Shown: positions 25,681-33,754 of the stretch, piece by piece
Numbering within the stretch: the stretch's first letter is position 1
How the letters are laid out: each line of letters starts with the position of its first letter
NCBI GenBank assembly: GCA_002338565.1
Contig: DDIN01000008.1
Location: 740,167-804,166, forward strand
DNA from: Hyphomonadaceae bacterium UBA1849
GTDB lineage: Bacteria > Pseudomonadota > Alphaproteobacteria > Caulobacterales > Hyphomonadaceae
Direction: 5' to 3'
DNA length: 64,000 nt
Notes under the pieces: generated by a model
Told to the model about the DNA's origin: nothing
Databases searched by the model: none
Seen by the model: the letters and a program-made list of their open reading frames with translations, nothing else
Position numbers and translations under genes: made by a program

Positions 25681-26550
25681 CTATTTCATTTTGAGACCGT
25701 AACGTTTTGCCATAAAGCCGTCGACAACGCGCTTGGGAAGCAATCTCGGCAAAATCCAGTTGGTCAGCTTGTCTGGGACAGGTGCGTAGCGCGCTTTCGG
25801 CTTTTTCGTCGTCAGCGCCGTTTCGACGACGTCCGCGACTTTTTCCGGCGGCAGACCGTCCTTTCCGCCCTGAAGCATGACATCTGCAAAAATACTGAGC
25901 GCGAGCCCCCAGCGCGAGCTCTCATAGCGCGCATCTCTGTTAGCATCTTCCGCCTTACCCCAGATCGGCGTCTTCACAGATCCCGGGCCTATAGCGATTG
26001 CGTCGATGTCATAGATGATCAGTTCACGGCGCAGAGAGTCAGTGAAGCTTTCAACCGCATGCTTGGTGGCACAATAAGCGCCTAGGAACGGCGCGGAGAC
26101 TTCACCGCCTACGCTGGTGATATTGACGATACGACCTTTAGGCCCTGTACGGGTCTCATCGGTGCCCAGCAGTGGCAACATGGCTTTGGTCACGGCCATC
26201 AAACCGAATGCGTTCACGTCAAAATGGGCTCGGATTTCATCCATTGGCTGAAGCGCAAGCGGACCCATTTTCGCGATACCCGCATTATTCACCACACCAT
26301 TGAGCGTTCGGCCGGAGAGTGCTTCACGCAGAATAGCTTCCACGGAGGTAATACTGTCATTGCTGGTCACATCGAGACGAACCGCACGGATACTCTCATG
26401 CGCTGCTTGCAGCTTTCGTGCGTCATCATCTCCGCGCACGCCGGCGAAGACCTTCCAACCTGCACCGGCGAGACCTTCTGCGATTGAGAATCCAATGCCG
26501 GACGACGCTCCGGTGACTAAGACTGTCGGCTCTTCAGATTGATTTTGCAT
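25681..26550 (-). CDS. Short-chain dehydrogenase/reductase
   Basis: A 289-residue classical SDR. The cofactor-binding TGASSGIG is at 13-20, NNAGI about 75 residues later, and the catalytic Tyr/Lys pair is in YCATK (about Tyr162, Lys166) with the catalytic Ser upstream in NITSVGG. An Arg/Asp pattern after the second strand does not clearly fix NAD versus NADP. The substrate is unknown; lipids, sterols or acyl chains are common for this subgroup. The ATG at 26550 is well placed. Confidence 0.9.
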   Translation of the reverse strand: MQNQSEEPTVLVTGASSGIGFSIAEGLAGAGWKVFAGVRGDDDARKLQAAHESIRAVRLDVTSNDSITSVEAILREALSGRTLNGVVNNAGIAKMGPLALQPMDEIRAHFDVNAFGLMAVTKAMLPLLGTDETRTGPKGRIVNITSVGGEVSAPFLGAYCATKHAVESFTDSLRRELIIYDIDAIAIGPGSVKTPIWGKAEDANRDARYESSRWGLALSIFADVMLQGGKDGLPPEKVADVVETALTTKKPKARYAPVPDKLTNWILPRLLPKRVVDGFMAKRYGLKMK

Positions 26551-26630
26551 GCAGTATCTACGCGGCGGGTCCCTGTATGGTTCATTCTCAAGCGCAGTTC
26601 TCTGTCACTAAAGCGTGATGGGCCAGAAAA

Positions 26631-27164
26631 TCAGCCTTCTCTTTCTGACTTTCCACCCTCAATGACACGAAACGGAGATACTTTCGGCGGAGTACGCTTC
26701 GTTCTGTCTTTTGCGCCAGTGGCCTTTGCGGGCGAAGATTCGGACTTCCTGCCGAGATCGACCGCTTTAATTACGGAAAGCTCCGGCTTTTTTGGTATGA
26801 CAGGTTCAGCAGGCGGTGGCTCCACGTCGTCATTGAGATCACGAACATTGGGCGTGAAGGTTTTGCCACTCTTCTTCGCTTTCAGCGGTTTTCGTTGTTT
26901 GAAACTGCTGCCGCCTTTTCCGCGGCTCTTTTTATCAAGCTGACGAAGAATTTCGTTCTGAGCCCGGGACAACGCCTCATCGGAGGCGCCCAGATTGGGA
27001 TCATTGAAAGCTGACCCGTATTTATTGAGGCGCTCGTCAATGCCCTCAACAAACTCCTGCTCCCATTCGGAAAGCTCAATACCCTCAGCTTCTGCGCGTT
27101 CAGCAGCCTTGCGCAGCTTTCGCAGCGCTTTGCGTGTTTTTTTTTCGTCAGTATCGCGCGGCAC
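26631..27164 (-). CDS. Hypothetical charged protein
   Basis: A 177-residue, strongly charged protein. The first 60 residues look helical (KKTRKALRKLRKAAERAEAEG, then ELSEWEQEFVEGIDERL); the rest is Lys/Pro-rich and probably disordered. No signal peptide or membrane segment. A small DNA-, RNA- or ribosome-associated role is possible but not shown. The start is GTG 27164 with AAGGGTGA upstream. Confidence 0.65.
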   Translation of the reverse strand: MPRDTDEKKTRKALRKLRKAAERAEAEGIELSEWEQEFVEGIDERLNKYGSAFNDPNLGASDEALSRAQNEILRQLDKKSRGKGGSSFKQRKPLKAKKSGKTFTPNVRDLNDDVEPPPAEPVIPKKPELSVIKAVDLGRKSESSPAKATGAKDRTKRTPPKVSPFRVIEGGKSEREG

Positions 27165-27230
27165 GGAGCATCACCCTTTCAGCGCTGACGAATTTAGCGG
27201 CTTTAAGGAAACATTCCAGAGGGCAGTGCT

Positions 27231-27247
27231 GCATAGATAATCTATGC
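27231..27247. repeat. Short palindrome, possible operator
   Basis: GCATAGAT and ATCTATGC flank a single central base. It sits between the divergent charged-protein gene (start 27164) and the urcA-family gene, 34 bases before the -35 element of the latter. A site for a dimeric regulator is plausible. Confidence 0.35.
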
Positions 27248-27280
27248 GCAACAGCATACGACCAATGCCCAATTATAGAC

Positions 27281-27308
27281 TTGAGGAATAATAGTCGTCC
27301 TGTACTAT
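27281..27308 (+). promoter_or_regulatory. Sigma-70-type promoter for the second urcA-family gene
   Basis: TTGAGG at 27281-27286 and TACTAT at 27303-27308, spaced by 16 bases. A start near 27315 would begin the RNA at the AATCCGGCG leader element that is shared with the first urcA-family gene. Confidence 0.5.
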
Positions 27309-27383
27309 GCCCTTAATCCGGCGTTCAAGTCCGGTGTTCTTTTAGGGAGTTTCCGGGATCAACCTCTGTAAGGACACTCTGTT

Positions 27384-27701
27384 ATGAAAAAAGCATTCGC
27401 TTGGGCTTCACTCTTCACCCTCATCGCTGGCGGCGCATATGCGCAGGACTCTATCGACGTAAAAGTCGCTGTCGAGCCTCAGTCTGCCGCTGAAATCGTA
27501 GAAGCGCACCAACTCGTTCTTGATGCTGCACGCACGATCTGCGCTGAAACCGATTTTGAATTTTCAGCTGTTCGGAGCCGCGCTGCTGCAGAGCGCGCAT
27601 GCGTCCGTCGCTCTTACGAAGCTGCTGTTGAGCAAGGCCGTGAAATGAACCTTGCTGCATTCACCAACGAAGCTGCACTTGTTGGCACTGAATTCGAATA
27701 A
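27384..27701 (+). CDS. UrcA-like small secreted protein
   Basis: A 105-residue protein with a signal peptide (MKKAFAW start, cut near AYAQ). The mature part has a strand region (VKVAVEP), a helix with one Cys (RTIC) and a second Cys in ERACVRRSY about 30 residues later, the spacing seen in the 21785 protein. Overall it is a more distant member of the UrcA group. The leader shares AATCCGGCG, TTTTAGG and AAGGACACT with the other gene. A bidirectional terminator follows. Confidence 0.65.
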   Translation: MKKAFAWASLFTLIAGGAYAQDSIDVKVAVEPQSAAEIVEAHQLVLDAARTICAETDFEFSAVRSRAAAERACVRRSYEAAVEQGREMNLAAFTNEAALVGTEFE

Positions 27702-27726
27702 GCTGCATTATGTTGCAACTTAAACA

Positions 27727-27756
27727 AAAATGGCGCGAGTGATCGCGCCATTTTTT
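27727..27756. terminator. Bidirectional intrinsic terminator
   Basis: A perfect 12-base stem AAAATGGCGCGA (27727-27738)/TCGCGCCATTTT (27743-27754) with loop GTGA, flanked by A and T tracts. It separates the convergent urcA-family and gapR genes and can serve both. Confidence 0.92.
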
Positions 27757-27768
27757 ATTGCCTGAAAA

Positions 27769-28044
27769 TCAGATCTCGCCGAGCGCAAGCAGATAGGTTT
27801 CCAGAACCATTTCCTGCTCTTCACGTTCCTGGCGGTCCGTCTTGCGGATTTTAATGATCTGGCGAAGCGCCTTCACATCAAAACCAAAAGCCTTGGCTTC
27901 CGCATAAACGTCTTTAATCTGCTGAGCGACTTCCGTCTTCTCTTCTTCCAGACGCTCGATACGGGCGACCGTCTGGCGAAGCTTTTCCTTGGTCGCTTCA
28001 TTCAGCGATTGCATGGATACGTTGGAATACTCTTCGTCTGACAT
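27769..28044 (-). CDS. gapR: GapR-family nucleoid protein (DUF2312)
   Basis: A 91-residue protein matching the DUF2312/GapR family: a coiled-coil helix (EKLRQTVARIERLEEEKTEV) followed by AKAFGFDVKALRQIIKIRK. In Caulobacter GapR clamps overtwisted, AT-rich DNA ahead of polymerases and supports replication. The length is typical, and the ATG at 28044 gives the usual acidic N-terminus. It lies three bases after the hydrolase gene in the same direction, so it is probably the last gene of a three-gene unit with the TPR protein. Confidence 0.93.
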   Translation of the reverse strand: MSDEEYSNVSMQSLNEATKEKLRQTVARIERLEEEKTEVAQQIKDVYAEAKAFGFDVKALRQIIKIRKTDRQEREEQEMVLETYLLALGEI

Positions 28045-28047
28045 GAC

Positions 28048-29028
28048 TTACCCCGTTACGTTCAGAAAATCCGATGTCTGCACCGATTCGCCTCGTGCGA
28101 GTCGAGCGATTGTCTCTGCTATAAGCGCTGCTTTCGCGTGGTGAGGCATATGCCCTTCATCATCCAGCGGGACAAGTACAACATGGTCTGGCGCGTCGCG
28201 TCTTAGCCGCGCAGCGTGAAGGCTTGGCTTGATGACCGTGTCATACGTTCCCGAGAATAGAACCACGGGCACATTAAGCTCACGCGGATATCGCGCCTCC
28301 TGCACGCTTAGCTCATCGCGCAGATTAATCAGGTCATGCGCGTTCGCACGGAAATTCGGTGGCCGAAACAGGAGATCCACACCGAGATTTTCAGCATAGC
28401 CTTCGGGTACTGGCGCAGGCGAAAACAGGCTTTCAAGGCTGGAGCGCGCAATATCTGGCCCGACGAGCGGCGCAAACTGAGAGAAGGCATGACCGATAGC
28501 CGGAATGGATGCGATCTTATTGTACCAGGTGACACCGCCACTGCCCCAGTCATGCGTCACGGGCGCAGAGAGGACGACCCCTCGCGTCAGTTCAGGATAA
28601 TCCAGCGCGAACCGAAGCGCGACAGCGCCGCCAAATGAGTGCCCCACGACAACCACAGGCTCGCCGCCACCCGCCTGAACAGCGGCGGCCATAGCCCGCG
28701 CCTGTTCACCTAGTTCGTAAGCGTCTCCAAACCGCCCTGAATAACCATGCCCCGGCCGGTCGACCATGATGAGCTCAACAGGCACATCTTCCAGATGCGG
28801 GGCCAGCGTAAAGCTGAACTCGCGCAAATTGCCGCTCGCTCCATGGATCATCAGAACAGGCTGACCTTCACCGTGACGCACGACATGTAGTTCTTCGCCT
28901 TCAAACGAGACGAACTCTCCGGCGGGCGGATAACGGGCTTCAACGCGGGACGTGTACATGGGCGATGTGATGCAGGCTGAAAGTGACAGGAGCGCCATAA
29001 GCGCGAGAGAAAATCGAAAAGCGGTCAT
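28048..29028 (-). CDS. Alpha/beta hydrolase lipoprotein
   Basis: A 326-residue lipoprotein with lipobox LSAC (Cys near residue 19) and an alpha/beta-hydrolase domain: MIHGASGN oxyanion region, VVGHSFGG nucleophile elbow, and a late DEGHMPHH that supplies the catalytic His. ATG at 29028 is preferred (GAGG upstream) because it places the signal peptide at the N-terminus. The start lies just outside the end of the TPR gene. It should act at the cell envelope on an unknown ester or amide. Confidence 0.85.
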   Translation of the reverse strand: MTAFRFSLALMALLSLSACITSPMYTSRVEARYPPAGEFVSFEGEELHVVRHGEGQPVLMIHGASGNLREFSFTLAPHLEDVPVELIMVDRPGHGYSGRFGDAYELGEQARAMAAAVQAGGGEPVVVVGHSFGGAVALRFALDYPELTRGVVLSAPVTHDWGSGGVTWYNKIASIPAIGHAFSQFAPLVGPDIARSSLESLFSPAPVPEGYAENLGVDLLFRPPNFRANAHDLINLRDELSVQEARYPRELNVPVVLFSGTYDTVIKPSLHAARLRRDAPDHVVLVPLDDEGHMPHHAKAALIAETIARLARGESVQTSDFLNVTG

Positions 29029-29032
29029 AACC

Positions 29033-29566
29033 TCAGATAGCGCGGCCAAACACTAATGGTTCCAGACGCCTGACCTGCGCACGCGCGCGTTCATGGTTTG
29101 GATGGATCGCAAGCACTTCACGATACGCTTCAACAGCTTCACGGTTCTGGCCAAGCTGTTCGAACACATTACCGAGCATCAGCCACGCATTGAAATGGCG
29201 CGGCTCGTGGGTGAGCGCTTCATTCAGGTCGAGGATTGCCTGATCATAGGCTTCATCGACAATGAAGAGCATTGCACGCTGAAACCAGGCCTCGGCAAAA
29301 TCAGGCTCGACAGCAATCGCCCGATCCAGAAACTCGCGGGAGAGGTCAAAGTCCTGCATTGTCTGAGCGACCATCGCCCGTTCAAGAAGAATATCGGCCG
29401 TTGCGGACCCGGACTCGCGAAGCGCTGCCGACACATCTGCTTCAAGCTGTTCGGCGGCCGGGCCTTCGGGCGCTCGTCTCAATGCTTCGAACATCTCATC
29501 AGAGGGGCCACCTGAGGCGGCCACCAGAACAAGTCCGGCAAAAGCTGAGACTAAGGTTGATAACAT
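29033..29566 (-). CDS. TPR-repeat protein with signal peptide
   Basis: A 177-residue protein with a short hydrophobic N-terminus (about residues 3-18) and three tetratricopeptide repeats between about 58 and 165 (AEAWFQRAML, FNAWLMLGNVFEQLG and neighbours). TPR domains bind partner proteins; the partner is unknown. It is probably co-transcribed with the hydrolase lipoprotein four bases downstream. Confidence 0.85.
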   Translation of the reverse strand: MLSTLVSAFAGLVLVAASGGPSDEMFEALRRAPEGPAAEQLEADVSAALRESGSATADILLERAMVAQTMQDFDLSREFLDRAIAVEPDFAEAWFQRAMLFIVDEAYDQAILDLNEALTHEPRHFNAWLMLGNVFEQLGQNREAVEAYREVLAIHPNHERARAQVRRLEPLVFGRAI

Positions 29567-29701
29567 GAAACGCGTTCTATCCCCGTTACGGCTTTATCTA
29601 ACATTGTAGAGCCCACCGCGCCGGTCAATAGACCATGTGGAATGGCGGGAGCCTTTCGCCGTTTCGCGCACACGTTTCGTACAGAATGCCAGACATGCGA
29701 A

Positions 29702-29730
29702 AGGTGACGAAGCTTTGGGCTTCGTCACCT
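29702..29730 (-). terminator. Terminator-like hairpin downstream of rpmJ
   Basis: A perfect 11-base stem AGGTGACGAAG (29702-29712)/CTTCGTCACCT (29720-29730), seven-base loop, 85 bases after the rpmJ stop on the minus strand. The tail after it on that strand is TTTCGC, a weak T run, so it may be a terminator or an RNA 3'-end stabiliser. The rest of the 248-base gap between the TPR gene and rpmJ shows nothing else. Confidence 0.55.
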
Positions 29731-29814
29731 GCAATTTCCGGAGCATGTGGTTTCAAAGCAGTGGTCGTGTCCACAATGCTCAGCCAGTCAAACAAGCGCC
29801 CGTAGGGCAGCTGG

Positions 29815-29940
29815 TTAGCCTTGCTTAGCCTTGAAACGTGGATCAGTTTTGTTGATCACGTAAACGCGACCACGGCGACGCACCACTTTGCAATCCCGGT
29901 GACGCTCTTTAAGGGCTTTGAGGGAAGACTTAACTTTCAT
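29815..29940 (-). CDS. rpmJ: 50S ribosomal protein L36 (zinc-free type)
   Basis: A 41-residue basic protein, MKVKSSLKALKERHRDC then VVRRRGRVYVINKTDPRFKA, typical of the L36 form (YkgO-like) that lacks the zinc-binding cysteines; only one Cys remains. It contacts 23S rRNA in the large subunit. The start ATG at 29940 is clear. It is a single-gene unit with a hairpin downstream. Confidence 0.95.
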   Translation of the reverse strand: MKVKSSLKALKERHRDCKVVRRRGRVYVINKTDPRFKAKQG

Positions 29941-30101
29941 GGTTTCTCTGCCGTCGGTTGGTAAAACGAAGCGCGGGAACTACAGGCTTGCCGCGACAGA
30001 GTCAACTGGGGAGTTGCCCTGAAATGCTGCGAAACAGGGTTTGGCAAAGAATACAATTACAGTTATCCATTTCGCGGGGGATATTTTAGGGATTACGACC
30101 G

Positions 30102-31397
30102 ATGACGAGCCTTATGCTGCGCACTTTCCTGCTGTCCGCAACCGTCGCACTTGCTGCCTGCGAAAGCTCACCTCAATCGGCTGATATCTCTGGCCCGAGC
30201 TCTGCAACACCCGTCTCACCAAGCGTGTCATCCTCGATTGGCGCGTTCGCCAGCTCTGGTCACGCAGGCCTTGATGCCTGGCGCGACGAATTCGCCGTGC
30301 GCGCCCGAAATGCAGGACACCAGATTGAAACAATCCGGTCCATTTTAGAGGGCATTGAGCCGATGAGCGTGTTTCTGGAGCGTAGCTCAGAAGCCGTGGA
30401 TCAGGCCGAATTTTCAAAGCCAATCTGGGAATATGTAGATGACACGGTCAGCCAACGACGCCTGACAAACGGCCGTGAACGCCTCGCTGCCGATTCCAGC
30501 CTGTTCGGCGCACTTGAGACGACTTATGGCGTCCAGCGCGAATACCTCGTCGCTATTTGGGGCATGGAAACCAGCTATGGTGGCTATATTGGCGATTTCG
30601 ATGCGCCATCGGCACTCGCCTCCATGGCCGCAGAAGGCCGTCGCCGCAGCTTTGCGGAACGCGAACTTCTCGCCCTGATGACCATTCTGGAAAATGGTGA
30701 CGCCTATCGCCACGAACTGATTGCGGGTTGGGCCGGCGCCATGGGGCAGACCCAGTTCATGCCGACAACTTACGTCGCCCATGCCGTCGACTGGACAGGT
30801 GATGGCACAAAAGACGTATGGCGGGCACGCGCAGACGCGCTTGCATCTGCGGGTAATTATCTCAGTGCTTCAGGCTGGCGCCCGGGCGAACCGTCTCTGG
30901 TTGAAGTCGTTCTACCTCAGAATTTCGATTACGCGCTGGCAAACGGTGTAGATCGCCCAACCCAGTTCTGGCAGCAAATCGGAATCGTTCCAGCAAACCG
31001 TCTGAACCTCGACCCGGCTGGCGTCGGCGAGGCAGAACTCTGGCTTCCTGCTGGCGCAACCGGCCCGGCCTTCCTGCTCTACCCAAACTTCGACGTGATC
31101 AAGACATATAACCGCGCGGACTCTTACGCGCTGTCTGTCAGCCTGATTGCCGAAGGCGTGAGCGGACGCGGCGCACCAGCTGGCGCATGGCCACGCGGTA
31201 TTGATCGCCTCAGTATTTCTGAAATCGAGCAGCTTCAGGATGCGCTGAACCGCCTTGGATATAATGCAGGCCCTGCAGATGGCATTGCCGGACGCGGCAC
31301 GCGCGGAGCGCTGCAGCGCTTCCAGATTGATCGCGGCATGATGGCGGACGGCTTCCCGACACGCACTGCGCTCGCCGCAGTGCTTGCCGCGAGCTAG
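30102..31397 (+). CDS. MltB-like lytic murein transglycosylase lipoprotein
   Basis: A 431-residue lipoprotein: lipobox LAAC (Cys20), then a Ser/Pro linker, an SLT-type transglycosylase domain of the MltB family with the catalytic Glu156 in WGMETSYG and the QFMPTTY motif about 70 residues later, and a C-terminal peptidoglycan-binding domain 1 (about 370-428, LNRLGYNAGPADG). It would cleave glycan strands with anhydro-muramyl ends during cell-wall turnover. Its TAG shares CTAG with the convergent MFS gene. Confidence 0.93.
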   Translation: MTSLMLRTFLLSATVALAACESSPQSADISGPSSATPVSPSVSSSIGAFASSGHAGLDAWRDEFAVRARNAGHQIETIRSILEGIEPMSVFLERSSEAVDQAEFSKPIWEYVDDTVSQRRLTNGRERLAADSSLFGALETTYGVQREYLVAIWGMETSYGGYIGDFDAPSALASMAAEGRRRSFAERELLALMTILENGDAYRHELIAGWAGAMGQTQFMPTTYVAHAVDWTGDGTKDVWRARADALASAGNYLSASGWRPGEPSLVEVVLPQNFDYALANGVDRPTQFWQQIGIVPANRLNLDPAGVGEAELWLPAGATGPAFLLYPNFDVIKTYNRADSYALSVSLIAEGVSGRGAPAGAWPRGIDRLSISEIEQLQDALNRLGYNAGPADGIAGRGTRGALQRFQIDRGMMADGFPTRTALAAVLAAS

Positions 31398-32695
31398 ACG
31401 TCAGGCGTTTCTGCTTCGTCGTCATCTGCATAGGAGGCTGTCGCGCGGAAATAGGCGAACAGCCCCATAAAGCTCAGAACGACTGCCGAAAAGATAAACG
31501 GGAAGGCCGGGTGTATGTTTTCATACGCCCACAGCCCGAATATGGGTGAGGCGACAAACCCCATTCCATTTGCTGCTGTCACCAGGCCTGCCACATTGCC
31601 CTGCAGTGTCGTGCCGACGGCAAGCGATGCACCGGACGTAAAGCCCGGCCGTGAAAAGCCCTGCCCGATCCCATAGAGAATTTGCGCGAGGCCAAAGATT
31701 TCCAGCGTCGGAATGGAAATGGTCAGAAACGCTGACATGATCAAAAGCACAGACCCAGAAATCATCAGCGCTTTGGGTGAGAGCTTTAAGCGCGGAATCA
31801 GCGCCAGCTGCGCCGTCAGCGTGGCAAGTGCCCCCAGCGTCATCACGATACTCAGCTCGCCAGCCCCCGGATTTTCATTCGTCGGCGAGGCATCTGGCAG
31901 AAGCCCTGCCTCATACAGACGGTCCAGCATAAAATACGGGAAGGTCTGCAGCATCACACCGGACACCAGCGAGAGGCCGATGCCGTAAATCAGGAATGGC
32001 CGGACGCCCGGCTCACGCCAGAGGCCTTTACCTTCATTGGTCTCCACCTCTTCGATCTGCGGCGGGCGATTTTCCGGCAGACGGAACCAGATTAGAAGGC
32101 CGATCACACTGGCGATAATGGCGATTACATAGACTGGCGCCAGAAGGTGGACCTGCTTAATCAGAACACCGGCAAGGCTTGGCCCGATCGCCGTCCCAAA
32201 GGTAAAGCCCGAGGTCAGCGAGGCGATTTCTTCAGTCCGCTTCTTAGAAGACGTCCGGTCAGCCACATAAGCCTGCGCGGCCGGGTTGGTGCCCGATCCG
32301 AAGATACCGAAAAGCGACCTGCCCGAGATAAGAAGTACGAAGATGAGCGGCCAGAAGGTGATAAAGCCGCCAAGGCTGAGCGCACCTACCGTTCCAAACA
32401 AAATCATAGACAGCGCAAAACCCGCCATCCCCAGCGCCGCGACGGGCCTGCGCCCCCACCGGTTGGACTTCTTCCCCCAATACGGGCTGGTCACGACCCA
32501 GAGAAACGCTGAGAGCGAAAAGATCGCGCCCGCCGTCCAGGCCGGCAACTCAAGACGCCGCACAAGCAGAGGCAATACCGAGGTGATGAGCATAGTGTTG
32601 CCCGCGCCAACAGCCATTAGCGCAAAGAAGAGCAGGCGGAATGCGCCGCGTCTTTCTGGGGGTGTCGGGGAAGCTGCCTCGGTTGTCATGGCCAT
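31394..32695 (-). CDS. MFS transporter
   Basis: A 433-residue major-facilitator protein with about 12 hydrophobic helices. The loop 2-3 motif appears as GKKSNRWGRRP, followed by a second copy-like region in the C-terminal half, consistent with a drug:proton antiporter of the DHA1 type. Substrate unknown. ATG at 32695 has GAGG eight bases upstream; a second ATG lies two codons later. The end overlaps the transglycosylase stop. Confidence 0.88.
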   Translation of the reverse strand: MAMTTEAASPTPPERRGAFRLLFFALMAVGAGNTMLITSVLPLLVRRLELPAWTAGAIFSLSAFLWVVTSPYWGKKSNRWGRRPVAALGMAGFALSMILFGTVGALSLGGFITFWPLIFVLLISGRSLFGIFGSGTNPAAQAYVADRTSSKKRTEEIASLTSGFTFGTAIGPSLAGVLIKQVHLLAPVYVIAIIASVIGLLIWFRLPENRPPQIEEVETNEGKGLWREPGVRPFLIYGIGLSLVSGVMLQTFPYFMLDRLYEAGLLPDASPTNENPGAGELSIVMTLGALATLTAQLALIPRLKLSPKALMISGSVLLIMSAFLTISIPTLEIFGLAQILYGIGQGFSRPGFTSGASLAVGTTLQGNVAGLVTAANGMGFVASPIFGLWAYENIHPAFPFIFSAVVLSFMGLFAYFRATASYADDDEAETPDV

Positions 32696-32858
32696 CTTTT
32701 GCGCCTCGCTTTTGCGACGGTCAACAACTGTCTTTACGTCGTACGGCTCATGAAATTCGATTGACGGACTTATCGTTAATTCGCTCCCCGCAGAAACCGT
32801 GCGTTAAGCCTAATGGGCTATGACATTACCCAATATAACAACAGAAAAGTTGGGTTCG

Positions 32859-33728
32859 ATGTTTCAGATCATTGGAATCGTGGTCGTTTTCGGCATGGTG
32901 TTCGGGGGCTTCATGCTCGCCGGCGGACACTTTGACGTTATCATCAAAGCTGCGCCGTTCGAGATGATGATGATTGGCGGCTCTGCCGTTGGTGCGCTTC
33001 TGATCGGCAACTCTTTCAAAACCGTGCTCGGTGTTCTGGGCGGTTTTGGTAAGGCGATGGCCGGGCCGAAATGGAAACCCAAAGACTATACCGACTTGTT
33101 ATCGGTCCTATTTGTCTTAACGAAGACGATGAAGACCAAAGGGGTCGTCGCCATTGAGGCGCATATCGAGAACCCGAAAGAATCCCGCATTTTCCAGGAA
33201 TATCCGAAGATTATGAAGGACCATTTCGCGCTCGATCTGATCTGCGACACGCTCCGCATGATGACCATGAACATGGAAGATCCACACCAGGTGGAAGACG
33301 CCATCGAGAAACAGATCGAAAAGCACCACCATGAGGCTCACGCACCAGCACACGCCCTTCAGGGCATGGCTGACGCGCTTCCGGCGCTTGGTATTGTTGC
33401 CGCGGTTCTGGGTATCATCAAAACCATGGGCGCGATCAACCAGCCGCCTGAATATCTGGGTAAGCTGATCGGTTCGGCGCTGGTGGGTACATTCCTCGGC
33501 GTGTTCCTCGCTTACGGTCTGGTTGGACCATTCGCATCGCGCATGGGCGAAGTGATCGACGAAGAAGGCAAGTTCTATCAGATCATCAAAGACGTTCTGG
33601 TGGCGCACCTGCACGGCAACGCAGCGCAGATTTCTGTCGAGATCGGTCGCGGCAATATTCCGAGCACCGCGCAGCCGACTTTCGCGCAGCTTGAAGAAGC
33701 CCTCAACAACGTTCCTGAAGCGGCTTAA
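32859..33728 (+). CDS. motA: Flagellar motor stator protein MotA
   Basis: Inner-membrane stator subunit that couples ion flow to flagellar rotation. The 289-residue protein has four hydrophobic segments (about 4-22, 28-48, 165-190, 200-220), the cytoplasmic loop with ESRIF between, and the conserved Pro-rich region before helices 3 and 4 (MADALPALGIVAAVLGIIK). ATG at 32859 gives the usual start MFQIIGI; an ATG 39 bases earlier is less likely. No motB follows, so the partner must be encoded elsewhere. Confidence 0.95.
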   Translation: MFQIIGIVVVFGMVFGGFMLAGGHFDVIIKAAPFEMMMIGGSAVGALLIGNSFKTVLGVLGGFGKAMAGPKWKPKDYTDLLSVLFVLTKTMKTKGVVAIEAHIENPKESRIFQEYPKIMKDHFALDLICDTLRMMTMNMEDPHQVEDAIEKQIEKHHHEAHAPAHALQGMADALPALGIVAAVLGIIKTMGAINQPPEYLGKLIGSALVGTFLGVFLAYGLVGPFASRMGEVIDEEGKFYQIIKDVLVAHLHGNAAQISVEIGRGNIPSTAQPTFAQLEEALNNVPEAA

Positions 33729-33754
33729 TTTTCCGAAACGAAATCAGATGCGCT

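Noticed and set aside
29567..29814. tRNA or small ORF between the TPR gene and rpmJ
   Set aside because: No cloverleaf or CCA end and no frame with a start signal; only the 11-base hairpin stands out.
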